A stretch of 64,000 nucleotides of DNA from Palaemon carinicauda (Eukaryota; Arthropoda; Malacostraca; Decapoda; Palaemonidae): the NCBI RefSeq assembly GCF_036898095.1, contig NC_090763.1, positions 61,141,741-61,205,740 on the forward strand, read 5' to 3'. Shown here piece after piece: positions 31,381 through 43,270 of this stretch. Within the stretch, counting starts at the first letter, position 1, and the number at the start of each line of letters is the position of its first letter. Under the pieces are notes generated by a model. It did not search any database, was not told where the DNA came from, and saw nothing but the letters and a program-made list of their open reading frames with translations. A program made the position numbers and the translations under genes.

Positions 31381-31766
31381 ATCCCTTCGCTGGAGGAAGC
31401 AATACCATCTCTCAAGGACCGGGGTTGGCCAATATTAAATTCATCTACGCTACTACTTGACGATCTCTCGGGAGAGACCCAACGAGTAGGAGCTTCGGAG
31501 GAGAGTCGGGAGACGGAAGAAGAGGCCTTGGGTTTTTCCCCTTTCGAAGGAGCCTTCGAAGGAGAAATATCTCGCTTAGACTTCTTCTTCCGCCGTCGCC
31601 CAAAGCTCTCCCACTGGGAGGCAGACCACTCCCTACACTCACTACACTTATTGTTACAATCACACCGTTGACCTCTGAAAGCGGGACGAAGGGTGTGGGG
31701 GTCGTTCTCCACCGCCGACATAAAAGTTCCGCAGGGCCGGCCGGTGAGTCCAGAGCAGGACCGCAT
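31381..31766 (-). pseudogene. N-terminal gag fragment of E4
   Basis: Starts at Met 31,766 with the Cys cluster: C4, C12, DPH at 22-24, FRGQRC and CSECREW. Two Cys of the CxxC pair are mutated (reads LRPAFRG). It is followed by a Lys-rich patch and a Ser-rich region similar to E5 and E2, and cut off by the LINE junction at 31,381. Confidence 0.75.
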
Positions 31767-32067
31767 GCTTGCAAAAGTCAAAACACAAGCACACTCTAGA
31801 ACAAAGAAAAAGCAAAAACAGATTAATGGCAGTCCAATAAAGGTGAAGGATGAAGAGCGGCAACGTCCGTTTACCATCTGAGCCAAAAGTAAAGTGAGCT
31901 AAATTACAGGTGTGAATGGGAGCGGTACCAAGCTACACCCCCCTACCCCCCCTAACTAGCGGTGTGGGTAATTAACCCTTGCTAAACTTCAATGGCTCGT
32001 CATTCCAGCTACAACGAAAGTAATACCCCTAATAAATAACGTGGTTTGTATTCCAGTTATGGAACAA

Positions 32068-32367
32068 AATTATATTTGAGGGTTTTTAATAATACGCAAA
32101 ATTGTGTAGAATTGTAGATCTTTCACATGGATGCAACCTCTTTCCTATAAATATATTAGTATGTGATGTGCAAATGAATAAATAATTGCCCCCTTTTTTT
32201 TTTTCCAGAGCAAAAATACCAGATTTTCCGACCCACTTATGTTGACGTTTTTCATTGTTACGATGTAACAAATAAAAATAAGGAAAAATTGAAGATATCA
32301 TTGCAAAGCCGATTCAATTTCCAATAAAATGAATAAATAAAAAATATACGTATCGAGGGAAAAATAT
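32068..32367. other. Unassigned spacer between E4 and E5
   Basis: AT-rich, with a T-tract near 32,195. Nothing recognisable. Confidence 0.4.
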
Positions 32368-34729
32368 GACAAATTCGGGGATAATTTTCATTTTTCTCTA
32401 ACTAATACAAACCTGGAGTTATGTGGATTATATTTCAGCGACAGCTGAAAGGTAGCCATTAGACTTTAATTGTGAGGTGGCAACCCTGACTAACCGCTTT
32501 AGCAGGTAATCTCGGGGTGAGGCAGGAGAGCACCCGGAGGGCGAGTCATGAGGGACAGGCCTCGAAAGACTAACAGGAGTCAGTTTCACCCTGGGTGATG
32601 TTACCGCATCTGAGACTCTTCTTTTTTTCTTCAAGGGAGAAGCAGCCAATGTTCCTTGCAGGAGATCTGCTGGTGCCGTCGGATGTTGCGAGGTCTCCGA
32701 AGTGCAAAATGATAAAGCAGGCCCTGAAGCTTGAACAACTGCTCTGACCATGGCACTCAACCAAGGCTGTCTGCTGACAGTGGCACTGTCAGAAAGAGCT
32801 CCTCAAGAGAAAGGGATCCACGGATCCCTGTAAGGAGTCTCGACCGATGATTGACGCGGTGGATCCGCCTTCGAAGATGGAATCTTCGGATTCTTGAACC
32901 CTTCTGTGGGGCCTCTTCCCTTTTTCCCGGCGGGCGCAGCGTAATGCTTTTGCAGGAAATGGAATGGTGACCTGTTGAAATTTTTGCCCTTTAGTTCTTT
33001 TAGACTCTTTCGCAAGTGCGCAGGAGAGTGCTCGCCACTGGCGAGCACTGGTGAGCAGGCGAATGCTGGTGCACAGGGGACTGCGGGTACACAGGGGACT
33101 GCGGGTGCGCAGGTAAGCGCTGACGAGCTGGAGAGCGCTGGCGTGCAGGAGAGCACTTATGAGCTGGAGAGAACTGACGAGTAGGTGAGCGAAGACACGC
33201 AGGAGCTCTGGTGAGCGTGGTTGAGCTGGCAAGCGCTGATGCTTAGAACGGCGTGAACGCGCTGGAGAGCACCGGCGATCATGGGGCATTGGAGAGCGCT
33301 GATGCGCTGGAGAGTGCTGAAGCAGTGAGGAGCGCTGACGCACTGGAGCGTTGACGCGCTGGTGTGCTGTAGAGCGCTGACGAGATGTTGGTGAGGGGGA
33401 TCGTGAGCGATTCACAGAAGAGTCCAAGGCCAAAGTCTGAGGACTAGCGGCAGCGTCATCAAGAAAAGGTACAGGAACGGGCGAAGGTCGTGGGCCAGAA
33501 GACGATAGAAGAGGATGCTCCTCTGCAGGGGAGGGCTGCGAAGACGAGGCTGAAGAGACGAAGAGGCGCCTTGTCACCGATGATGAAGGGCGACCTCTTA
33601 GGGGAAGGGAGGGCGGGCCCTGCGAGATCGATGACAACCTCTGGAGGGACAGTGGATCAGCAAGCTGACCTTTAGAAGCAGTAGTCCTCCGCAGAGAAGA
33701 CTCAATGAGTGAACTCCTCCTCTGAGGAGAAACACTCGCAGGAGACACAAGACGGAAGATTTTCCTCCCCTATTGAAGGATGATCAGGAACGAGGGAAGC
33801 GCAGTCGGCAGCAACAGCTGAAGTGTCTGAAGAGGCAGGGACAATGGCAGTGGCAGCAGAACGCCTAAGACACCACTACATCGACACACCACAGAGGATC
33901 CACCTCCGAAGTTGACGAAGGCTGCACACTAGCACCGTGGATGGTGAGCTCCAGCAAGGAGTCCTTGGAGGGCGCACCCGGAAGCCCCAAGGACGACCAC
34001 ACCTGAATAAAAGGAGAAAGACACAAGGCCTCACCCTGGGAGAGAGGTGGGGCTGCTTCGCCAGGGGAAGCAACACTATCTCTCGAGGACCAGAGTTGTC
34101 CATCAATTGAAGGGCCTACGCTACTACTCAACGGTCTCTTGGAAGAGGCCAATCGAATAGGAGCTTCGGAGGAAGGTTGGGAAGCTGAAGAAGCCTTAGG
34201 TTTATTCACTTTCGAAGAAACCTTTGAAGAAGATATATCCCGCTTTGATTTCTTCTTTTGCCGGCGCCAAAACCTTCCCCACTGGGAAGCAGACCACTCC
34301 CGACACTCGCTACACTTATTTTCACTATCACACTATTAACCTCTGCAGGCGGGACAAAGGGTGAGACGATCGGTGTCCACTACCGACACGAAAGTACCGC
34401 AGGGGTGGCCTATAAGTCCAGGGCAGGTACGGATGATCGGCAGAAGTCAACAAAAACCCACACTAATAAAGAGAAAGCACAAACAAAAAGCATTAATAGC
34501 AGTCCAAAATAACTTGGTGAAGATAAAGAAAGGCAACGACTGTTCACCATCCGAGCCAAAAGCAAAGGGAGCTAAATCATAGGCGTGTGAGTGGGAGTGG
34601 TAGCAAGCTACCCCCCCCCCCACCCCAACTCCCACTAACTAGCGAAATGGGTATTTAACACTTGCTAAAATTTTAATGGCTTGTCCTTTCAGATACCCCT
34701 AATAAATAGCATGGGTATGTATTCCAGTT
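32368..34729 (-). mobile_element. DIRS1-like element E5 (family B), internal deletion derivative
   Basis: The left terminus starts gacaaattcggggataat at 32,368 and the right terminus ends ccagttacggaac near 34,729, as in E4. Between them only gag remains. The ICR, recombinase and RT frames are deleted: the left terminal repeat (to about 32,515) passes directly into the gag segment with VTSPRVKL. This could be a non-autonomous derivative or simple decay. Confidence 0.8.
32428..34450 (-). pseudogene. E5 gag-like ORF1, broken
   Basis: Reading down from about 34,450: a Cys cluster with CPACRG and CSECREW, interrupted by two adjacent stops where E2 has residues after CRG. Then a Lys patch (RRQKKKSKRD), a Ser/Pro-rich region with SLGLPGAPSKDSLLEL (E2: SLGLKGMPSKEALLGA), and an RS/QR-rich tract (33,000-33,420) with RSPSPTSRQRS. 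The end is VRAVVQASGPAL and VTSPRVKLTP. Several frameshifts. It shows what gag looked like without the insertion that splits it in E2. Confidence 0.75.
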
Positions 34730-35340
<611 letters not shown>

Positions 35341-35935
35341 TTTTATCCTCGGGTTAGATTTCGCTAGTCATCTCTATCTTGAGCTTTTAATCGAATACTT
35401 CTCCATTCATCATCTCCTACTCCGCGCTTCATAGTCCTCAGCCATGTAGGCCTGGGTCTTCCAATTCTTCTAGTGCCTTGTGGAGCCCAACTGAACGTTT
35501 GGTGAACTAATCTCTCTTGGGGAGTGCAAAGAACATGTCCAAACCATCTCCATCTACCCCTCCCCATGATCTCATCCACATAAGGCACTTGAGTAATCTC
35601 TCATAGCTTCATTTCTAATCCTGTCCTGCCATTTAACTCCAAATATCCTACTGAGGGCTTTGTTCTCAAGTCTACTAGATCTATTGGAGATTTTGTTTCA
35701 TTGTCATACCATAACTCATGTCCATAGACTAACACCGATCTCACTAAACTGATATATAGTCTGATTTTTATATGTAATTTCAGGCAATTTTATTTCCAAA
35801 TTTTACTTAACCTAGTCATTGTATGATTTGCTTTTCTCAATCTTTCACTGAACTCTAATTCTAAAGACCCTGTATTGGAGATAAGAGTTCCTAAATTCTA
35901 CCTCATTAATCCTTTCTCCATCAATTATTTCTTTT
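35341..35935 (-). pseudogene. 3' part of a LINE reverse transcriptase ORF
   Basis: In the coding sense: VLVYGHELWYDNE, then WQDRIRNEAMRD, then RWRWFGHVLCTPQERLVHQ and RIGRPRPTW near 35,364-35,588. These are the typical post-polymerase motifs of RTE/CR1-type LINE proteins. Frameshifts are present. The piece may be the continuation of the RT segment at 36,641-37,250, separated from it by the Nimb insertion. Confidence 0.68.
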
Positions 35936-36640
35936 TTCAGGTTTTCTGGCATCCTGACATCTAAGGTCATCGACGCCGATATCGTTTATTGTAAATAAAG
36001 AATAAAAGAATATTCAATTAAAACCATAAAAGCAAATATGTCATTTTAAAAGCTAAATAGCTTTCAGAAGACCTGTTTCTGAATTGAAGCTAAAAATACC
36101 ACTAGCATGGTAGGACACATGTCCAAGAATCTTGGCAAGGATTAACCTGCCACCCTCACCTCAAGCCTCAAACAGATATATATTTCTCTTGCTACTATAA
36201 GCGGAGCATTCGGTCAACAAATGCCTTGCTGTCAAGGGTACCAAACAGTCGTAACTATATGGCTGGTATTGTCTAGTAAGCAGAAATTCATGTGTCAAAG
36301 AGTAGGCTCCCACTTTCGGAGCATATTATACTTCCAAGGAGATATAACATTCGTTATTTCTCGCATCTCATTTCTAACTAAACTACCCCAATGCTGTTGC
36401 CAATTATTGGAAATCAAATTCTTAATGGTGGGTAAACAATCATCACAAAGAATGGGATACCTTCTTGGTAGCAACTCGTCTGCAGCATTCTTAGCCAATA
36501 ATTCTGCTCTCACATTTCAAGACACACTCCTTGCATCACTGAAAGTGGTAAAACTACAGGTATTCCCCTTTCTCCAACGCTATTTTCCCAATAGCAATCA
36601 GTATGCCACATAGTTCGGCCGTATTGAAGATCATAGTTCC
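35936..36640 (-). mobile_element. 5'-truncated I/Nimb-clade LINE
   Basis: The coding remnant has an RNase H-like AELCGILIAI, AKNAADE, NNWQQHWG and VPLTARHLLTECSAYSSKR. The 3' end has gacatctaaggtcatcgacg on the plus strand. A short tag of the same 3' end is found inside E7 (39,328-39,366). Inserted between two LINE segments of another clade; both sides carry cctcattaatcctttctcc, either as a diverged duplication or because two similar copies meet here. Confidence 0.68.
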
Positions 36641-37250
36641 TAAATACTTGAATAATTGTACCTCATTAATCCTTTCTCCTTCCAATGATATTTCATCTTC
36701 CATTGCATACTCCATTCTCCTCATCTCTGTCTTTCTCCTATTTATCTTCAGCCCAATCTCATGTGATATTTCATGCACTCTGGAAAGCAAGCATTGCAAA
36801 TCCTGTGGTGTTCTGCTAATAAGGACAGCATCATCAGCATACTCTGGGTGTGCTAAATTACTATCACCAATCCAGCCCAATCCTTCTCCACCATCACTAA
36901 CTGTTCTACGCATTACAAAATCCATGAAGAGAATAAACAATATAGCTGACAACACATTACCTTGGAGTACTCCACTGTTCACTGGAAATTCATTTGAAAA
37001 GACTCCATTAACACTAACTTTGCACTTGCTAGACTCATGAACAGACTTAATCAAATTTACATATTTATGAGGAATTCCATATTAACGCAAGACTCTCCAC
37101 AAAACTAGCTGGTGCACACTATCAAAGGCTTTTTCATAGTCCACAAATGCCATCAAAAGGGTATTTCTATATTCCACTCATTGCTGTACATGTCTCAAAA
37201 TGAAAATTTGGTCAGTGCAACTTCTATGTTTCTAAATCCTGCTTGATTCT
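36641..37250 (-). pseudogene. Reverse transcriptase segment of a LINE
   Basis: In the coding sense: FVDYEKAFDSVHQLVLW, then SGVLQGNVLSAILFILFMDFVM, YADDAVLISRT and GLKINRRKTEMRR, ending at VQLFKYLGT near 36,640. It has the catalytic YADD box and the preceding Asp. The segment before the polymerase core is missing. Stops are present upstream of 37,054. Clade not resolved (RTE- or CR1-like). Confidence 0.75.
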
Positions 37251-37675
37251 CTCTATGCTTTTCATCAATGGAAAGGCTATAAAATGGAAAAAAAATATAC
37301 TACTGCTCGTGTGTGAATATTTTGGCTGCAGTATACAAATAATCATTGTCATTAAGGAAACTATGCACACCTTATGTGAAAATGAAAATGAAGGCAAAAT
37401 TGTACTTCATGGATTACATGACAAAAAATCAGTAATCTTCAAAGTAATTTCTATTTTTCTTAGCTATACAAATATAGGTCCTTAAATTAGGAAGATTCTT
37501 TCAGCGAGACCTGGAGACAGTCATTAAAAACTTAAGATAGTACCTGGTAATCCATCTAGTGAAAGGTGGGGGGGGAGGAGTCTCACTCCTTTTTGCAGCA
37601 GGGAGCTTCACTTTTGACCTTTTGGCCCTAGAATGAGAAGGATAGTTGAGGAATGAATTTGAATTAAAGAACTCC

Positions 37676-37770
37676 AGTTTGTATAACTAAGAAAACTACA
37701 AATTATTTTAAAATTTGTGATCTTTTCCTATCCAATACACAAACCCTCATCCTCTAAAATAATAAGGAGA
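37676..37770. repeat. E7 internal complementary region
   Basis: tgtataactaagaaaactac is the inverse of the left terminus near 37,450. The following stretch, tatccaatacacaaaccctc, should be the inverse of the lost right terminus. Confidence 0.68.
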
Positions 37771-38210
37771 CTCACTGCTTGATGGGTTGGAAGTCCCCTT
37801 AGAACTGAACTGGATGGGTCATTTTCTTTTCTGGAACTGACCACCACTTGTCCTCCTGTATAGGAGCTAAGCAGTGACCCCAGTAAAATTCTATCTGTCT
37901 TTCATAAGGAAGAAAGACTGATAGGGCCTGGCCTATACATGGGTGCATGTACACAATCAAAATAGAGATATCCTTCCCCATAGGTGATATCAGTTTGGAA
38001 AGATATATCTGTATGATGATCAATGGATTGGTATAAATTACACCGTCACCTTGTTAAGGGGGGGATGGGAGAGGTATTTCTTTAGCCATAAAGAATGAAG
38101 CTCAAAAGTATAACTTATCAGCATCAAGTCCAATACAGTAAGTAACGATTCGACTGCTTATTCCTCAAGAGGGAGAACAAAAGAATGATGGCGAAGAGTC
38201 AGTCAGTCAT

Positions 38211-39982
38211 TCATTCATTCATTCCAGAATTATAGTACATCAACGTGTTACCATAGACGAGCTCCATTCTGTCTTGTGTGGTAACTGGGCTGGAATAGGG
38301 GAGCAGAACATGGGGAGCTTCCTGTTTTGCCAGGTGGAAACCAGGATGATCTCCAGAGAGCCCCACAGGGCAAGAAGCCTCTCTGTTACATGAGGATGTA
38401 GAGACCACTTTGATCCTACAACCTATTCCTGGCAACAGATTGTCTGCAAGCATATTCTTCTTGCTCCAAATGTACATTGCTGACCAATCTATAGCGTGAA
38501 ACACTGCCCAGATATGCATCTGCTTTGTAAGCTCGCAATGAGGGCACGAGACCGTGCTCCCTTGCTCGTTGGTGTAAGACACAACATTGGTGTTGTTGCT
38601 AATCAACAGTACTGAGTACCTCCTCAAATGCTAAGTCACCCTGCGATTTTGAGGATGTTGATGTGCAGATGTATTTCTTATCTGGACCAAACACAAAAGA
38701 CTACCATGTCATCTTGGTGTACTCCCCACCCTTCCATCTACGCACATGAGAACAGTTGCATGTCCGGAGGTGGAGAGTATAGTGGGACTCCTCTGGTGAG
38801 GTTTTCCTTGTCAAGCCACCAGGTCAGATCTACCCAAACCTCCTGCACCATTGAAAAAGGACAGAATTGGAGATCCATGTCGACTGACCAGTGATCTTGA
38901 TCCTTTAGACACCACTGAAGATCTCTCTCGCTCGTGGAGGTACCAGTGTAGAACGAGTGTCTCCAAAGAGGAAAGGTGGCAAAGAACACTGCCAGTACTG
39001 AGCTGGTACAGTATTTCTGTCTTGAACACGAACGGTCCTGCAACCTCCCTGAGCCTGCTGATATGATCGTCTGAAGGAAACACTCTCGCTGCTGCCGTGT
39101 CTATCAGCATGCGCAGGTACTTCAACCTGTGCTTGGGTATGAGATTTGTTTTCTCCCAGTTTATCCCAATCCACAGATTAGGGCAAAAACCTAAAATCCA
39201 ATCTCAATCCTGAACCAAATGCCTCTCCAAGGAGGCCAGGATCAGCCAATCATCAAGATTCATTAACAGACATATTGCTGGAAAGTGGGCCCAGGCAGCT
39301 ACCAAGGTTGACAAAGGGTGATTTAATGATTTTAAGTTTTCTGGCATCCTGACATCGAAGGACATTGATGTCAAGACACACGGCTGAACACCTAGGGAGC
39401 CATACACAGTCAGAAGCAGATTCTTGAACATGTACACCATATCGTAAAGGGAGAAGTAGAGGTACTTTCAAGAGGGCTGATAAACAGGTAATTGAAAATA
39501 CAAGTCTTCACATCCACTGATAACATGAGGTCTCCCTCTCTAACTGAAGACAGCACAGAACGTACTGTTTCCATCCTGAACTTCGTTTGACGTGCACACT
39601 TCTTCATAGAAAAGAGGATAATGACCGGTCTCCAGCCACTAGTTGCCTTCTCCACCTGGAGATAAGGAGTCTGGTCTTGAACAACTTTCAACATGTTCTT
39701 CTCCAAAATCCCTTTCATATCCGCCCAAAAAGACAAGGCTTTCGGCAATATCGGCAGTCCTGAAAAAGTAACAAGTAACAGCCCTGGAGGACAATCACTA
39801 CCCACGGCTTGGCCCCGTGTCTCTAAGTTTCTCACTGGCGAGACAAGCATCCCTCTACTCTCAGCAGCAGGAAAGGGTGAATCCCAGCATGAGACTTTAC
39901 CTCTCCCTCCCTTCTTTCTTCCCATTACCATCCTTCTTGAAAGGCCAGGGTTGGGTTGCTCGAAAAAGATGTACACACACAA
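38211..39982 (-). pseudogene. E7 reverse transcriptase and RNase H remnant
   Basis: From about 39,760 down: EKATSGWRPVI, RQTKFRMETVRSVLSSVREGD and LSVDVK, then a broken core, then NLDDWLILAS near 39,240 where E1 and E2 have YLDD (Tyr to Asn in the box). RNase H fragments include a degraded VVSYTNEQGST at about 38,560. A stretch with RMPENLK near 39,350 does not belong: it comes from a tiny LINE 3' end. Multiple frames are used, so frameshifts are numerous. Confidence 0.7.
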
Positions 39983-40240
39983 GCTCTTTTCAGAATGGGA
40001 GGTGATGATCGAGGTCTCAGAGTGGGCACAGGGCCCTTTTACAATCCCAATTCTGCAGGCTTGGCCACACCCATAATCCAGATCAACAATCCCTATTCAC
40101 TTCTGGCAATAAAAAAAGAAAATGAAAACATCTGGCAAGGAGCTGACAGTACATGCATACTCATCAATGGCCAAATCAAAGATGAAGTTCAAATAAAATG
40201 GGAGTTTTCCTATAGGAAAAATCTTATCTTTTATTAGAAA

Positions 40241-40344
40241 ATGTTGTTCTGACCGGAACTATAATAAAACTAACCAGGCCTTATAATCATCGAACCCTTC
40301 CATCTTACTCTAACCTAAGACACTGCATCCTTATTCATAGCAGG
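40241..40344. other. Unassigned spacer
   Basis: Short AT-rich stretch between E7 and the foldback element; nothing recognised. Confidence 0.4.
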
Positions 40345-40632
40345 GGCTTCAACTTTGTGTGACCCTCCAATGGTAATATTTCGGTAGAGTCCAATCCAGC
40401 TATTACCACTTTTCAGTACATAGGAGCTTGAGATTTTTCTTTTTTCGTGAGCGATGCGATCGCACGGCAGAGCAAAATCCCTTAAGGACTATCAAAATAT
40501 CACAGAAATCTAATGGTTTTTGCTCTGCCGCGCACTCGCTTTGTTCGTGAAAAAAGAAAAACATCAAGTTCCTATGTATTGGCAAGTGGTAATGGCTGGG
40601 TGGGGCTTTACCGAAATATTACCCCTGCAATA
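40345..40632. repeat. Foldback (long palindrome) element
   Basis: Imperfect inverted repeat about a centre near 40,500. The arms of roughly 110-130 bases include taatatttcggta / taccgaaatatta, agctattaccac / gtggtaatggct, gtacataggagcttga / tcaagttcctatgta and ggcagagcaaaa / tttttgctctgcc. The loop is about 40 bases. No ORF. Likely a non-autonomous foldback/MITE; related short sequence occurs near 62,440-62,510. Confidence 0.8.
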
Positions 40633-40642
40633 ACCAAGACTT

Positions 40643-40750
40643 AGGGGTATTATTGTACTGTATTACAGGGTAATGTAACCTATGGAAAAACTACTTTAGG
40701 TATTATTGTACTGTATTACAGGGCAATGTAACCTAGGGAAATAACTACTT
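40643..40750. repeat. 54-bp tandem duplication
   Basis: ggtattattgtactgtattac followed by a gtaatgtaacct/gcaatgtaacct block occurs twice with a 54-bp period. Part of the left arm of the large inverted repeat. Confidence 0.75.
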
Positions 40751-40806
40751 TTTTTCAATAGAAAAAATTCCGCTCTCTTCGAAAATGACTCGTTTCAGAA
40801 ATATAC

Positions 40807-40874
<68 letters not shown>

Positions 40875-41090
40875 ATATCCAACGATAATGGGGGACCCCC
40901 AGTGGGAACTCGGGGTTTTGGGTGGGGAATACATACTGGGGAAACGGTATATAATGGTAAAACAAGCCTTTTCTTCTATATGCATTACCTTCTTGGATGT
41001 ATAATAAACAAAATACGGTAATATTGAGCTGCGCAAACTAACATTAGCAATGTTAGTGTAACATGCTAACATTGGCAGTGTTTTTAATTT
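40680..41090. repeat. Left arm of a large inverted repeat flanking E6
   Basis: Matches the inverse complement of 48,650-49,500 in blocks: gcaatgtaacctagg, ctcttcgaaaatgac, taatgggggacccccagtgg, ggaactcggggttttggg, gcattaccttctt, then gagctgcgc. It contains a TA microsatellite at 40,806-40,873. Arms diverged, with indels. Confidence 0.78.
40806..40873. repeat. TA microsatellite
   Basis: About 33 ta units inside the left inverted-repeat arm. The right arm has only a short gtatatatat at the matching place (about 49,380). Confidence 0.93.
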
Positions 41091-41397
41091 ATTTTTTGTC
41101 ATTTTACTGGTCGGTTGTGGTTGCTCTCGTTCGTTCGTTTGTACATAGCGGGAAACTCCTCCCCCCTGTGCATAGACTCCTCCTCCACCAATAGGATTTC
41201 TTCTTCGCTACCCGCTAAATTTAACTATTCGACTTCACCCGCTTTATTCAAGTACTGTATATGACTTAATCCAGTATAACTATACCATTCCATTTATGTA
41301 ATACCCTCGTGAACATATTACGTTTGACCCCAGTATTATTCGTTTTATTATCCGATACCTTATAAAATCACCTAATTTTATATTCCCATTAAACATA
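41091..41397. other. Unassigned DNA left of E6
   Basis: AT-rich except for a ccctcctccacc-type patch near 41,150-41,190; nothing recognised. Confidence 0.4.
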
Positions 41398-41419
41398 AAA
41401 AATTTCAAATAATTTTTAT

Positions 41420-41621
41420 TTTTCCTAACATACTTACCGAGAACTACTTTCTTATAGGAGATCACTGGTTATCTCTCTCTGCGACCAGAGTTTTGAATAT
41501 ATACCCCCCCGCTTCGCGCTCTCAGTAGCTTTTACCCCCGGCATCCAGGAATGTGCCCCGAGGGTAGGATTAACGGTAGGTCGCCCGTTAGTCGGGTCAC
41601 GTTCGTCATTAAGTTCTATTG
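41420..41621. repeat. E6 left inverted terminal repeat
   Basis: Inverse complement of 47,721-47,910. It contains acccccggcatccaggaatg and gtcgggtcacgttcgtcatt. Confidence 0.9.
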
Positions 41622-41679
41622 CATTAGCATCATGCTAGTAAGGGAAGAAGGCACTCGGGGAAGGTAGGGAGGGCCATTA

Positions 41680-41795
41680 CCCGAAAGTAGTTCTCGGTAA
41701 GTATGTTAGGAAAAATAAAAATTATTTAAAATTTTTGATTTGTTCCAACACGAATACTTACCTTCGAACTACTTTCTTATAGGAGACTTACACTT
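41680..41795. repeat. E6 internal complementary region
   Basis: 41,681-41,730 (cggtaagtatgttaggaaaa) is the inverse of the left terminus at 41,405-41,450. 41,743-41,790 (gttccaacacgaatacttac) is the inverse of the right terminus at 47,878-47,923. This is the clearest ICR in the window. Confidence 0.9.
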
Positions 41796-42099
41796 TAGGA
41801 GGCGGGAGTGCCAATCTGACCCACTGACCCAGTCGTGGAGGCCAACAGGCCTCAGTATAACGAGACCTACCAGAGAGCGGAAGCGAGGGTAATTATTCAA
41901 ACAATTCACGTTAGTGCCTAGGAACTCACCTTTTGAAACTTCTTTCGACGTTTCTTCTCGACGTGTAGTCGTGAAGAATGAGTGATTCCTGGGAACAGAC
42001 GGTACTCCCCGAAGAGGCAAGTAAGCAACTGGGTAGGAGGTAGGAAAACCGCACTTGTGCCTACCGGTCGCTAGTCTTGAAAGTGCCTGGGGTTTACCG

Positions 42100-43270
42100 T
42101 TACACCGCTTGGAGGGCGGAGATGACTGTTCCAATGGAGTACCCGTCCAAGGATTTTCTTGAGTAATCCTTGAGGTAGTGGGCAGTAAAGGTTGACTGGC
42201 TCGACCAAGTACCTGCTCGCAGGATTTGCCCTACTGCCATGTTTTTCTCAAAGGCTAAGGAGGTGCTCAGGCCCCTGATGTCATGAGGTCTGGGAGTGCC
42301 TGGCACTGCTATGCCAGCTTCCTTGTAGGATCTGGCGATCACCTGCCTCAACCAGAAGGAGATGGTGTTTTTGGAAACTTGTTTCTTATTAATACCCGTG
42401 GAAACGAAGAGGCTCTTGACCTCCGGTCGGAGATGCGCTGTCCTTTCCAGGTATTTTCTAATTGTTCGCACTGGGCACAATTTTAAGTCTTCTGCATTAC
42501 CTGTCTTCGGGATGGCAGGAATCGAGAAACCTTCAAACCTCGGGTCCCAGACTGCTGGGTTCTGAGTCTTGGCCACAAAAGAAGGTACGAACTTGAAGGA
42601 TACTTCTTTCCACCCCTTTGAGTGAGAGACGTCGCATGACAAACCATGGATCTCTCCCACTCTCTTGGCGGACGCCAAGGCCAGCAAGAAGACGGCCTTG
42701 AGGGAAAGGTCTTTGTCCATGATATCTTTCAAGGGCTCAAGGGGGGACGACACAGCATCTTCAGGACCAAGGCTAAGTCCCACTGGGGCACTCTCCTCGC
42801 CTGAGGGGGGCAAGACTGCTCGAAGCTTTTGATAAGCATCGCTATGTGTCTCGAGGCCCCCAGGTCGATGCCCTTCAGGAGGAAGACTTGGCCTAAGGCG
42901 GCCCGAACTCCTTTTATGGCTGGGATTGACATCCCTACTTTGTCTCTGAGGAACACCAGGAACTCTGCTATGTCTGGGACAGAGGCCTTAAGAGGTCTAA
43001 TGTGTCTCTCAGCGCACCACTTTGTGAAGGAGGCCCATTTTGCCTGGTATATTGCCACTGACGACTTTCTCAGGTATTTCTCTTAGCCGTGGAGTGAGAA
43101 TAACCTTACTTCTTCAGGAGCCGCTGGATAGTCTCCAGGCGTGAAGGTGAAGGGAGAGTGGGTTGTCGTGGAACTTGAGGAAGTGAGGCTGTTGCAGAAG
43201 GTCTGACCTGGCGGGTAGAGGCCACGGCGGGTGACTCGTTAGGTCTTTTAGGTCTGCAAACCACTCCCTC
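42100..43270 (-). pseudogene. DIRS tyrosine recombinase of E6, frameshifted
   Basis: The catalytic half is open from about 42,740 to 42,100: SAKRVGE with the first Arg, FVAKTQNP, HDIR in RPHDIRG, Trp in AGTWSS and Tyr in AHYLKD. The core-binding half (VAIYQAKW to VPQWDLALVL) lies at 42,729-43,058 in another frame, so a frameshift sits near 42,740. Just upstream, at 43,106, a stop follows LETIQRLLKK. Catalytic residues are all present. The recombinase is closest to that of E2 (for example FVAKTQNP in both). Dead as read. Confidence 0.82.

Larger units (their letters stand above)
22937..32067 (-). mobile_element. DIRS1-like element E4 (family B), carrying nested E3 and a LINE
   Basis: The left terminus, left repeat and ICR (23,180-23,287) resemble those of E2. 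E4 is interrupted at about 23,502 by family A element E3 and resumes at 29,991 with the next stretch of the E2-like spacer (accacctcg-ctagggtatgggg). A recombinase fragment follows to about 30,860, then a truncated Nimb LINE, then the N-terminal part of gag, and the right terminus ending ggaacaaa near 32,067. The whole RT frame and most of gag are missing between the recombinase fragment and the gag start, so a large deletion accompanied or preceded the LINE insertion. Confidence 0.83.
37438..40240 (-). mobile_element. DIRS1-like element E7 (family C), truncated and decayed
   Basis: The left terminus (ttctatttttcttagc) lies at 37,440 and the ICR at 37,676-37,770, whose first half is its inverse. 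After the ICR, about 440 bp of unassigned DNA replace the recombinase and methyltransferase-like domain. Decayed RNase H and RT fragments follow up to about 39,980. No gag and no right terminus were found. The most diverged DIRS copy here, hence the oldest or from a distinct lineage. Confidence 0.7.

Noticed and set aside
40430..40560. Terminator-like hairpin
   Set aside because: It is part of a longer foldback repeat and is not next to any gene end.
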